64,000 nt of DNA from assembly GCA_001769125.1 (NCBI GenBank), contig MEOG01000105.1, positions 124,001 through 188,000 of the forward strand, in the 5' to 3' direction. Each line of letters begins with the position of its first letter. The first letter of the stretch is position 1. Position numbers and translations under genes: made by a program. Source of the stretch: Bacteroidetes bacterium GWF2_35_48. GTDB taxonomy: Bacteria > Bacteroidota > Bacteroidia > Bacteroidales > GWF2-35-48. The notes beneath the pieces were generated by a model. It worked only from the letters and a program-made list of their open reading frames with translations, was not told the DNA's origin and made no database searches. Positions 1-8,116 of this stretch are shown piece after piece.

Positions 1-2744
1 TCTCTGATTTCGCAACCAAACTCAATACTGCCTTCTTTAGTAAACTTTACTGCATTGCCGAGTAAATTTGCCATTACCTGTTTTAAACGGATTTCATCAG
101 AAAGGATAATACACTTTTCACCAATAAATTCCCCTGAATGATTCAAATAAATATTATCCTTTCCTTTGGTAAATACTTCAGACTGGTATGACGCAAACAA
201 TTCTTTCATCATCTCGCTTAAATCAAAGGGTTTTTCAATAACATTCAACTGACCGACTTCAATTTTCGAGAAATCAATAATATCATTAATGATTGTCAGA
301 AGCTGATTTCCGCTGTTTTGAATAATCTGTATGAATTCGTCTTTTTGCACTTGTGAAAGATGTGATTCGCCTAACAAGTTTGAAAACCCTATAATTGCAT
401 TCATCGGAGTACGTATTTCGTGGCTCATGTTGGCCAGAAAAGCAGATTTCAACCTATCAGATTCTTCTGCTTTCGCTTTTGCCTCCTGCAAATCATGTTC
501 ATAATTTTTTTGCGATGTAATATCATGACATATAAATTGCAGAGCAGGCTTTCCCCTGAATTCCACTTTACTTATAACCGTAGAATGCCAGGACATAACG
601 CCATCTTTATTATAAAATCTGCTTTCAATGTTTTCCGAATATTTTTCATTCGATTTCATAAAAGCATAAATAAATTTAAAAACATTATCAATATCATCCG
701 GATGCACAAAACGGATATTGTCTTCAACAGCAATAAAATCATAAATAGTATACCCCGTCTGCCTTTCGAGCGATGGATTGGCATAAATCATTCGGTGGCT
801 GTAGTCGGTAATAAATACCATATCATGAAAAGACTCAACCAGATTTCTGTAGCGAATCTCAGATTCTTTAAGTTCAATTTCTGCTATTTTTCGTTCAGTT
901 ATATCAAGAAGAGATGCTACACTTTTTTTTGTTCCGGAAATCATATCAATGGATAGCAGAATTTCTTTTTTCTGTCCCTCTTTATTTACAAACCTGAATT
1001 CATATCTTTTTGAAACATTGTCAGGATTATCCCTTCTCTTATTATGACTTGTTTTCATTTGTTCCAGATAGACTTTATCAACAAATTCTGTCCAACTTTT
1101 TATGCCTTCTATTTCCTCTTTTGTATATCCGGATAGTTTTTCGAATTCAGAATTTGCAAGAGAAATAATAGTATTTTCTTCTATAATAACTGTTGCAGTA
1201 CCCGTATTTTCAAAAATGGAACGATAACGAGCTTCAGACTCTCTCATTTCTTTTTCAGCTTTTTTTCTCGCAGAAATATCAGTCATAAAAGCTTGGTATG
1301 TGCCGTATGGCATACGTCTGGAACGCATTTCAATAGGAATTTTCGATTTATCTTTCCTCGTAATAATTCTTTCATTCGTAATAATCTCGCCCTTCATGAG
1401 CAAGTCATAGCGCAGAGGAATTTCATCAAGAACTTTTTCAGAAAACAACTCTTTTATATTTTTTCCGATAAGCTCATCTCTGGAATAACCAGTAAGTTCA
1501 CATGCTTTTGAGTTTGCTTCAATAAAATTTCCGTTTTCGTCTCCGAGAAAAATTCCATCTACGGCTAATTCAATTGTGTTCCTATATTTTTCTTCGCTTT
1601 TACGCAAAGCAATTTCATCTATTTTGGATTTTGTTAATTCTGTAGTAAAAATATATCTTCGGTTACGATCACTATTTCCATCATCATTAATATAACGATT
1701 ATGAATATATTTTTCATTACCATTTTTTGTTAGTATCCAATATTCTATTTCATATTGTAGTAAATATGTAGAAACAGCTTCTTTGTGAAATTGCCTGACT
1801 CTTTCTTTGTCACTAGGTGCAACAAAATCAAATCCGTTAAAATTTCCGATTTCCGATTCTGATATTTCAAAAATTTCAAGAATTCGTTTATTCGCAAAAA
1901 CTACTTTTTTATTTTCAATAATAGCAATACCATCTTCAATATTTCCAACAAGGCTTCTGAAGCGGGATTCGCTTTCCCTGTTTGCATTCTCAGAATTCCG
2001 AACATGGGTAATATCTGAAATTATATGAATAGCACCAATGATATTATTGTTATTGTCAAATATCGGGTCGGCAATAATATTTATCCATTTATCATTATGA
2101 GGCATGACTAAAGATTCCCTTCTGAAACTTTTTTTCATTCTTACAACCGGACATTCATCAGTAGGCTGCTTTAGTTTATGTACAAGTTCCCAGCAATATT
2201 GTCCTACAATAGCTTCATGGGATCTGCCGGTAAATACACAAAACTCTCTGTTTGCAATAACAACCTTTCCTTCAGGACTGATAATACATATTGCATCATT
2301 TATAGCATCGAATGTCGTTTGCCACTGTTTTTCAGAAAAAGCAAGAAGCTCATCTGCTTTTTTTAAATAGGAAATATCAATAATCTGAGAAATAAAATGT
2401 AAGGGTTCGCCTGCCTCATTTCTAACAATGGTTGTAGTTATGCTGGCAGTAACTAAAGATTTATTTTTGTGAACATATTTCTTTTCCTGAGTAAATTTAT
2501 TTATCTCTTCTTTAAGAAGCTTTTCAATCCACTCAATATTTACAGAAACCTCCTCGGGTAAAGTAAATTCAGTAAATTTTCTTCCTTCAAGTTCATCATG
2601 AGAATAGCCCAGAATGTTACAAAACGATTCATTTACCATCATCATGGTACCATCAAGTGCTGTAAGACTCATTCCAATAGGGGCATGATCAAATGCAAGT
2701 CTGAATGCCATATCTGAATTAAAAAAATTGTTTTTAGTTTCCAT
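1..2744 (-). CDS. multi-PAS sensor histidine kinase (C-terminus off the left edge)
   Basis: Cytosolic sensor kinase, at least 914 residues. Reading from the ATG at 2744 the frame stays open to the window edge. I see about six PAS modules in series (roughly residues 10-130, 140-255, 260-380, 385-500, 510-620 and 635-755), each ending in a PAC-type tail such as DIT(E/S). A HisKA dimerisation helix follows with MSHEIRTPMNAIIGF, phosphoacceptor His near residue 775, then the start of the HATPase N box (QVMANLLGNAVKFT). No transmembrane segment is visible. The start lies 14 bp after the stop of the upstream endonuclease gene on the same strand, so the two are probably co-transcribed. A C-terminal receiver domain (hybrid kinase) cannot be excluded because the end is missing. 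The ligand is unknown. Confidence 0.9.
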   Translation of the reverse strand, partial: METKNNFFNSDMAFRLAFDHAPIGMSLTALDGTMMMVNESFCNILGYSHDELEGRKFTEFTLPEEVSVNIEWIEKLLKEEINKFTQEKKYVHKNKSLVTASITTTIVRNEAGEPLHFISQIIDISYLKKADELLAFSEKQWQTTFDAINDAICIISPEGKVVIANREFCVFTGRSHEAIVGQYCWELVHKLKQPTDECPVVRMKKSFRRESLVMPHNDKWINIIADPIFDNNNNIIGAIHIISDITHVRNSENANRESESRFRSLVGNIEDGIAIIENKKVVFANKRILEIFEISESEIGNFNGFDFVAPSDKERVRQFHKEAVSTYLLQYEIEYWILTKNGNEKYIHNRYINDDGNSDRNRRYIFTTELTKSKIDEIALRKSEEKYRNTIELAVDGIFLGDENGNFIEANSKACELTGYSRDELIGKNIKELFSEKVLDEIPLRYDLLMKGEIITNERIITRKDKSKIPIEMRSRRMPYGTYQAFMTDISARKKAEKEMRESEARYRSIFENTGTATVIIEENTIISLANSEFEKLSGYTKEEIEGIKSWTEFVDKVYLEQMKTSHNKRRDNPDNVSKRYEFRFVNKEGQKKEILLSIDMISGTKKSVASLLDITERKIAEIELKESEIRYRNLVESFHDMVFITDYSHRMIYANPSLERQTGYTIYDFIAVEDNIRFVHPDDIDNVFKFIYAFMKSNEKYSENIESRFYNKDGVMSWHSTVISKVEFRGKPALQFICHDITSQKNYEHDLQEAKAKAEESDRLKSAFLANMSHEIRTPMNAIIGFSNLLGESHLSQVQKDEFIQIIQNSGNQLLTIINDIIDFSKIEVGQLNVIEKPFDLSEMMKELFASYQSEVFTKGKDNIYLNHSGEFIGEKCIILSDEIRLKQVMANLLGNAVKFTKEGSIEFGCEIR

Positions 2745-2758
2745 AAAAAAAATAACTT

Positions 2759-3988
2759 TTAATCAAAATCATCATCGTCAATAAATTTCAAATCTTTATC
2801 TCTGCGAATATTCATGGATGGCACTCCTTTATTGAGTTCAACAAGACCTGTAACACAAATTTTTCTTCCGAGTAATTCTTTTTCCGGAGTATATTTAAAA
2901 TTAACGCGATCTTTCTTCCATATTGTTATAGTAAAAATCTGATTTGGGAATTTCTGATCAAGATTAATAAAAGTACCACCCGATTTTTCATGATATTTTG
3001 TTGAAACTACTGTACCGCAAACACAGGCTTTTTCTCCAATCAGAACCTTCGATTGAATTGTATTAAATGTTTTTTTGGGGAGCGTTTTTGGGTCAAGCGG
3101 TAATTCTTCATCTTTTTCTTTTTCTACCAGCCAATTTTTAATGTCGAAAACTGCTTCCATTTTATTCTCAAGGTCATCATCAAGAGTATGAAAAAAATCA
3201 ATCCCCGTGAGTTTTTCAACACTGTCAATACTGCATGCATACTGCATTACCAAAAATTCGCATTTGGTATTTGGCATGACGAAAGCAATGCCTTTCTTTT
3301 CATCACCCTCGTTGTCAATAACAACTTTATAATAATATTCAGGAATAGCGATTTTATTTTCCCCAAGCCGGGACAGATTTTTGGTAAGAATACCCCCTGT
3401 AACAACATAAAGCTGTTCTTTGTATTCCGCAACATAAGCTCTTAGTTTATCTTCAAGATCCGCCCATCGTTCCCTATTTAATTCTGGTCTTTGTGGGGAC
3501 ATGTTGGAGTAATAATACGATTCGCTTATTGCTCTTTTCGACCATTTAAAATCAGCAGACGGTGCCAGATGACCTCTGTCGTACCCGCTATACCAGTAAT
3601 CACTTTTTTCTCCGGTTACTTTTCTTAAAAGAGAATCTTTTCTGAAATCATTGGTTCGGGATTGCGATCCATGAAGAATATCCGGAGTAATAATATGAGC
3701 TACCCAATGCGCATGATTGTAGGCTTCATTCCAGCATATTGTCATTGCAGAGTGATTAACTAATAAATCTCCCTCGGTAATTTTAGGTAGCCCAAAAGCA
3801 TTGATATCTCTTCTGACCCGTTTAAGTTTTAAATCTTCTAAAATTTCCAACAGAGATTGCTCTTTTTTCTTAATAGAAAAAAGTTCCGTTTCATTTTCTT
3901 TGATTAATATATCAATATCTTTATTCTGCTGTGCAGATGCCGATGAAACCCAAAAACTAAAAATCAATATTACAGATAAAAACCTCAT
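2759..3988 (-). CDS. exported DNA/RNA non-specific endonuclease with C-terminal OB-fold
   Basis: 409 residues. The N-terminus is a signal peptide (hydrophobic to about residue 16, then SASAQ). Residues 75-280 match the NUC1/Serratia nuclease family: the DRGH motif lies at 137-140, with His140 the expected general base, and SNMSPQ near 161-166 supplies the Mg-ligand Asn of the family. Residues about 310-400 look like an OB-fold nucleic-acid-binding domain with a CVCGTV strand. Residues 25-60 are charged and helical, perhaps coiled coil. Likely role: nucleic-acid degradation outside the cytoplasm, for nutrition or biofilm remodelling. A copy of a structured repeat begins 32 bp upstream of the start, and the histidine kinase gene follows after 14 bp. 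Confidence 0.9.
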   Translation of the reverse strand: MRFLSVILIFSFWVSSASAQQNKDIDILIKENETELFSIKKKEQSLLEILEDLKLKRVRRDINAFGLPKITEGDLLVNHSAMTICWNEAYNHAHWVAHIITPDILHGSQSRTNDFRKDSLLRKVTGEKSDYWYSGYDRGHLAPSADFKWSKRAISESYYYSNMSPQRPELNRERWADLEDKLRAYVAEYKEQLYVVTGGILTKNLSRLGENKIAIPEYYYKVVIDNEGDEKKGIAFVMPNTKCEFLVMQYACSIDSVEKLTGIDFFHTLDDDLENKMEAVFDIKNWLVEKEKDEELPLDPKTLPKKTFNTIQSKVLIGEKACVCGTVVSTKYHEKSGGTFINLDQKFPNQIFTITIWKKDRVNFKYTPEKELLGRKICVTGLVELNKGVPSMNIRRDKDLKFIDDDDFD

Positions 3989-4020
3989 CTCAAAAAAAAT
4001 ATAGAGTTTACAAGAAAATT

Positions 4021-4166
4021 CAGTGTCAGATAAGAAAACGTCAAGTTCAATGCCTGCCCCGCTTTGCGGGGGCTTTCGAAGACCTGAAAATCAGGAGTGT
4101 ACTAATGTACATGACTGTTTTCAGGTCGAGTGTAACGCAGAAATTGATGTTTTCTTGCTGATACTG
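4021..4166. repeat. compound hairpin repeat, copy 1
   Basis: A long imperfect palindrome. The outer arms are 4021-4044 and 4144-4166, pairing over about 23 bp with one bulge. The inner helix GACCTGAAAA (4081-4090) pairs perfectly with TTTTCAGGTC (4118-4127). A terminal helix TGTAC (4098-4102)/GTACA (4107-4111) closes a TAAT loop. An extra GC-rich hairpin (CCCCGC/GCGGGG) at about 4055-4071 is absent from copy 2 at 20655-20781. It lies in the 5' flank of the endonuclease gene. I do not recognise the family. Confidence 0.8.
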
Positions 4167-4259
4167 TATAGAATATTCAAAAATAATAAAATTTAAGAAA
4201 CATTTATGTAATATTGACATTTTAAAATAAATTACAAAAATAAAAGATAAATTATTATT

Positions 4260-4339
4260 GGATTAAGGATTAAGAAGTAGGAGTAGGATTAAGGAGAAAA
4301 CCAAGAGGTTCTTTAATCTTTAATCCTCATCCTTAATCC
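4260..4339. repeat. GGATTAAGG inverted-repeat element, copy 1
   Basis: An imperfect palindrome that opens with GGATTAAGGATTAAG and closes with CTTTAATC, TTTAATCC and ATCCTTAATCC. Copy 2 lies at 4436-4519. Left-arm fragments reappear at about 7590-7618 and 10423-10446. Probably a MITE-like or simple-sequence-derived extragenic repeat. No coding potential. Confidence 0.7.
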
Positions 4340-4366
4340 TAAATCTATTTAAAAGAAAAAAGCAAT

Positions 4367-4413
4367 CCTGTGAGGTATCGCGAGTTGGCAAGAGTGCAAG
4401 CTATCCTCACAGG
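4367..4413. repeat. CCTGTGAGG hairpin between the two GGATTAAGG elements
   Basis: CCTGTGAGG (4367-4375) pairs perfectly with CCTCACAGG (4405-4413) around a loop containing GGCAAGAG. The 3' flank CTCACAGGTTTGCTG recurs at 10557-10571, where the 5' arm has been lost. No good U-tract follows, so a terminator role is doubtful. Confidence 0.65.
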
Positions 4414-4435
4414 TTTGCTGTGAATAAAAATTAAT

Positions 4436-4519
4436 GGATTAAGGAGTAGGAGTAGAATTAGGGAGGAATCCGAGAGATTCTTTAATCTTTAATCCTTAAT
4501 CTTTAATCCTCATCCTAAA
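4436..4519. repeat. GGATTAAGG inverted-repeat element, copy 2
   Basis: Second copy of the element at 4260-4339, in the same orientation and with the same arm sequences. The copies are 176 bp apart, with a hairpin between them. It ends about 20 bp before the start of the D-threonine aldolase-like gene, so it occupies that gene's leader. Confidence 0.7.
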
Positions 4520-4540
4520 TCTTAAATCTATTAAAAACAA

Positions 4541-5602
4541 ATGTTTTCCGTACCCACGTTAATTGTAAATGAGGCGCAATGCAAAGCCAACATTAAATTT
4601 ATGGCAAAAAAAGCTGCTGCAAATAATGTTGTTTTCCGCCCACATTTTAAAACCCATCAGGATATCCGTATTGGAGAATGGTTCAGGAACGAAAGTGTAA
4701 ACTGCATTACGGTCTCTTCAGTAAGAATGGCCATACTATTCGCTGACAATGGATGGAAAGATATTACGATTGCATTTCCTTTAAATTTTCATGAGATAGA
4801 TTCAATTAATGAACTTGCAGCAATCATCAATCTTAATATCATTATTACAAATGAAGAAAGTATTGATTTTCTGAAAACAAATCTGAAAACAAAAACAGGA
4901 GTATTCATTGAAACAGATTGCGGCTACCACAGAACAGGTGTTGATGTTGAAAAAACGGAAGTTTTCAAAAAAATGATAACTGAAATTTGTAAAATTGAAA
5001 ATTGCCGTTTCAAAGGATTGCTTGCACACTTCGGAAACACATACAGCGTAACAGGAAAGCAACAGGTATTGGATATTTATTCTCAATCGCTGAAAAAACT
5101 TAACAAACTAAAAGATGGATTAAAAAATGAATATGAAAACATTTTGATATCAATAGGCGATACTCCTTCTTGCAGTCTTACGGATTCATTTGAAGGCGTT
5201 GATGAAATTCGTCCGGGTAATTTTGCATTTTATGATGTTCAGCAATTGTTTATTGGCTCTTGTGTTCAGGAGCAAATTGCGCTGTACCTATTGTGCCCTG
5301 TTGTTGACGTATTTCCGGAACGCGATGAAATAGTTGTATACGGAGGTGCAGTACATTTATCAAAAGACAGCGCAATGCTGAATAACGAACGTATTTTCGG
5401 GCTAACTGCCCGTTGGAACGGAAAAAAACGTGGATGCATTATTCCGGATTCTTTCGTAAAATCATTATCACAAGAGCATGGAATTATTAAAATGCCAAAA
5501 ACCGAAATTGCGAAAATAAAACCCGGTGATTTTATTGCTGTATTGCCTACTCACTCATGCCTTACTGCCTCTGAAATGAAACATAATTATTGCTTTGTTT
5601 GA
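4541..5602 (+). CDS. D-threonine aldolase / D-serine dehydratase-like PLP enzyme
   Basis: 353 residues, the usual length for the DSD1/low-specificity D-threonine aldolase family (alanine racemase N-terminal fold). The N-terminus reads VPTLIVN, and the motif RPHFKTH places the PLP lysine at Lys37. The C-terminal THSCLTAS supplies the family metal ligands His338 and Cys340, so both halves of the active site are present. Expected reaction: PLP- and divalent-metal-dependent cleavage of D-threonine or related D-3-hydroxy-amino acids, or D-serine dehydration. Substrate choice cannot be read from sequence. The leader is made of repeats. asnB follows 82 bp downstream behind its own promoter-like box. 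Confidence 0.88.
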   Translation: MFSVPTLIVNEAQCKANIKFMAKKAAANNVVFRPHFKTHQDIRIGEWFRNESVNCITVSSVRMAILFADNGWKDITIAFPLNFHEIDSINELAAIINLNIIITNEESIDFLKTNLKTKTGVFIETDCGYHRTGVDVEKTEVFKKMITEICKIENCRFKGLLAHFGNTYSVTGKQQVLDIYSQSLKKLNKLKDGLKNEYENILISIGDTPSCSLTDSFEGVDEIRPGNFAFYDVQQLFIGSCVQEQIALYLLCPVVDVFPERDEIVVYGGAVHLSKDSAMLNNERIFGLTARWNGKKRGCIIPDSFVKSLSQEHGIIKMPKTEIAKIKPGDFIAVLPTHSCLTASEMKHNYCFV

Positions 5603-5651
5603 AGTTATTCAACAACAAACTCATCATACATTTCATGAATACATATTTTAT

Positions 5652-5659
5652 TATCTTTG
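5652..5659 (+). promoter_or_regulatory. candidate -7 box before asnB
   Basis: TATCTTTG matches the Bacteroidota sigma-A -7 consensus TAnnTTTG and lies 25 bp before the asnB start codon. No TTG is seen at the ideal -33 distance, so the call rests on the -7 box and its position. Confidence 0.55.
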
Positions 5660-5684
5660 TTGCTTTATTTTTTAAGACATCGTC

Positions 5685-7574
5685 ATGTGTGGCATTGCAG
5701 GAATATATAGTTTTACTGAATCGGGAAAAGAGTCTTTTTCAAGGGTAAAAACAGCTATATCTGCGCTCTCCAAAAGAGGTCCTGATGGTAATGGTATTTT
5801 CATAAAAAACAATGTAGCATTAGGGCATGCGCGGCTTTCAATAATAGATACTTCAAATGCAGCATCGCAACCATTTACTGATATTTCCGGCAGATACACT
5901 ATTGTATTTAATGGCGAATTTTACAATTACAAATTTTTTAGAGAACAACTAAAAGAAAAAGGATACAACTTCAAATCTGACAGTGATACCGAAGTCCTGC
6001 TTAATTTATATATTGAATACGGCATTTCATTTTTTGAAAAAACAGATGGGGATTTTGCCTTTGCAATTTACGACAGCGCAGAGCAATCATTATTAATCGC
6101 AAGAGACAGAATGGGCGTTAAACCTCTTTTGTATTATCAGGATGAAAATAAATTTGTATTCGCTTCCGAAATGAAAGCAATAATACGCATGGAGATTCCT
6201 TTAGAGTTAGATGCTGCTTCCATGCAAATATATTTTCAGTTAAATTATATACCTCAGCCCTACTCGATTTTCAAAAATGTACACAAATTAAATCAGGGTG
6301 AGTATATTTTCATAAAAGGCTCAACAGTTAATAAAGCTTCGTATTATAAAATTCCTTATCAGAGTAATTCTATTTGTAGCGACAGCTATGAGCATGCTCA
6401 AAAAAAAGTGTATACATATCTTGAAAATTCTGTTCTAAAAAGATTGATGTCAGACGTACCCCTTGGCGCATTTTTAAGCGGAGGTATTGATTCAAGTATT
6501 ATAAGTGCACTTGCTTCATGTCATGTTAAAAAATTCAATACTTTTTCAATAGGATTTAAAGACGAACCTTTTTTTGATGAAACGCATTATGCAAAGCTGG
6601 TTGCAGATATGCATAAAACGGAGCATACTGTTTTTTCCTTATCAAATAATGATTTGTATGAAATCCTTTTTGATGTACTTGAATACTTTGATGAGCCTTT
6701 TGCAGATTCATCAGCTTTGGCGGTTTATATTCTCAGTCAGCAAACCAGAAAACATGTTACAGTAGCATTGTCAGGCGATGGCGCAGATGAATTATTTAGC
6801 GGGTATAACAAACATGCTGCGCATCTGAAAGCCATTGAGGGTGGCACTTTGAATTCATTAATTAAAGCAGGAAGTCCGCTTTGGGGTTTATTCCCTCAAT
6901 CCAGAAACAGCAAAACAGGAAATATTTTCAGGCAATTACAGCGCTTTTCAGAAGGCTTGAACATGAGTGATAAAGACAGATATTGGCGTTGGTGCAGTTT
7001 GGGTACAGATAATTTTTCAAAATCCCTTTTAAAAGAAAAATTTATTGTCGCAGAATATGAAGGAAGGAAAAAACAATTAATTTCATGTATAAATAATTCT
7101 AGTGATTTCAATGAGATTTTACTGGCAGACATGCAAATTGTATTGCCCGGAGATATGCTTGTCAAAGCAGACATGATGACCATGGCAAACAGTCTTGAAG
7201 TCAGAGTTCCTTTTTTAGACCATGAGCTTGTGAATTATATTTTTTCTCTTCCTGCTCATTATAAAATTGATAAAAATGCCCGCAAAAAAATATTGAAAGA
7301 TACTTTCCGTGGCATGTTGCCTGAAGAATTGTACAACAGACCAAAACATGGCTTTGAGGTTCCTCTGCTGAAATGGTTCAGGGGCGACTTAAAAACAATG
7401 ATTACAGAACAATTACTTGAAGATAATTTTATCGAAGCACAAAATATTTTTAATGTTGATGCTATTAAAAAACTTAAATCAAAATTATTTTCAGGAAACC
7501 CCGGTGATGTGCATGCAAATATCTGGGCGCTTATTGTTTTTCAGTATTGGTGGAAGAAGTATGTGGGAAAGTGA
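5685..7574 (+). CDS. asnB: asparagine synthase (glutamine-hydrolysing)
   Basis: 629 residues. It begins MCGIAGIYSF, so Cys2 is the class II glutaminase nucleophile once Met1 is removed, and this fixes the start. The N-terminal glutamine amidotransferase domain covers about residues 2-215 (GHARLSIID, FNGEFYNY). The C-terminal synthetase domain carries the ATP-pyrophosphatase loop SGGIDSS near residues 266-272 and a later LSGDGADELF motif. Expected reaction: aspartate + glutamine + ATP to asparagine + glutamate + AMP + PPi. In Bacteroidota, AsnB-like proteins of this size often sit in exopolysaccharide or capsule loci, where some amidate sugars or peptides instead. The two glycosyltransferases downstream fit that setting. 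Confidence 0.92.
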   Translation: MCGIAGIYSFTESGKESFSRVKTAISALSKRGPDGNGIFIKNNVALGHARLSIIDTSNAASQPFTDISGRYTIVFNGEFYNYKFFREQLKEKGYNFKSDSDTEVLLNLYIEYGISFFEKTDGDFAFAIYDSAEQSLLIARDRMGVKPLLYYQDENKFVFASEMKAIIRMEIPLELDAASMQIYFQLNYIPQPYSIFKNVHKLNQGEYIFIKGSTVNKASYYKIPYQSNSICSDSYEHAQKKVYTYLENSVLKRLMSDVPLGAFLSGGIDSSIISALASCHVKKFNTFSIGFKDEPFFDETHYAKLVADMHKTEHTVFSLSNNDLYEILFDVLEYFDEPFADSSALAVYILSQQTRKHVTVALSGDGADELFSGYNKHAAHLKAIEGGTLNSLIKAGSPLWGLFPQSRNSKTGNIFRQLQRFSEGLNMSDKDRYWRWCSLGTDNFSKSLLKEKFIVAEYEGRKKQLISCINNSSDFNEILLADMQIVLPGDMLVKADMMTMANSLEVRVPFLDHELVNYIFSLPAHYKIDKNARKKILKDTFRGMLPEELYNRPKHGFEVPLLKWFRGDLKTMITEQLLEDNFIEAQNIFNVDAIKKLKSKLFSGNPGDVHANIWALIVFQYWWKKYVGK

Positions 7575-7656
7575 AAGGTAAATTTAGTGGATTAAGGATT
7601 AAGAAGTAGGAGTAGGAGTAATCCGATTAAATTCAATGGATGTACAATTATTATTT

Positions 7657-7911
7657 CAATAGATATTCAGTAGTGCAACGATAGATGTTCAGTAGTGCAA
7701 CGATAGATGTTCAATAGTGCAACGATAGATGTTCAATAGTGCAACGATAGATGTTCAATAGTGCAACGATAGATGTTCAATAGTGCAACGATAGATGTTC
7801 AGTAGTGCAACGATAGATGTTCAGTAGTGTTCAGTAGTGCAACAATAGATGTTCAATAGTGCAACAATAGATGTTCAATAGTGCAACAATAGATGTTCGG
7901 TAGATGTACAA
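7657..7911. repeat. tandem array of 22-bp units (about 10.5 copies)
   Basis: The unit is about CGATAGATGTTCARTAGTGCAA, with first or second base changes (CG or CA) and A/G variation at one later site. One unit (7811-7842) contains an internal 10-bp duplication. The array is flanked by similar GATGTACAATT sequences at about 7639 and 7904. There are no spacers, so it is not a CRISPR. It directly abuts an 11-bp array. The stretch 7575-7656 before it holds only a GGATTAAGG repeat fragment and nothing coding. Confidence 0.92.
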
Positions 7912-8076
7912 TTGTATTCCTACTGAATTCCTATTGTATTTCTATTGTATTTCTATTGTATTTCTATTGTATTCCTATTGTATTCCTATTGTATTTCTAT
8001 TGTATTCCTATTGTATTCCTATTGTATTCCTATTGTATTCCTATTGTATTCCTATTGTATTCCTATTGTATTCCTA
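7912..8076. repeat. tandem array of 11-bp units (about 15 copies)
   Basis: The unit is CTATTGTATTC with T/C variants, running almost uninterrupted up to 40 bp before the glycosyltransferase start. One frame (ATG at 7893, stop at 8118-8120) is open through it and would encode an 11-residue periodic hydrophobic peptide (CIPIVFLLYSY). That frame ends in an ATGA overlap with the glycosyltransferase start. Because 11 is not a multiple of three, a change of one unit shifts this frame. I list it as a repeat, not a gene. Confidence 0.9.
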
Positions 8077-8116
8077 CTAAAAGTAACATAAAAAACAAGT
8101 CCCAATCAAATTACAA

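Noticed and set aside
420-956. Open frame on the plus strand inside the left kinase
   Set aside because: It mirrors the PAS and HisKA coding on the other strand and has no family features.
4021-4166. Integron attC site
   Set aside because: It is a bulged palindrome, but the core RYYYAAC/GTTRRRY boxes are not at the ends and there is no integrase or cassette array.
4021-4166. Riboswitch of the endonuclease gene
   Set aside because: Position in the 5' flank fits, but the second copy lies downstream of an unrelated gene, so a common cis-regulatory role is unlikely.
7657-7911. CRISPR array
   Set aside because: Units are contiguous 22-mers without spacers, and there are no cas genes.
7657-8076. 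Iterons of a replication origin
   Set aside because: The 22-bp direct repeats look iteron-like, but no replication initiator, partition gene or DnaA-box cluster is near, and the genes around it are chromosomal.
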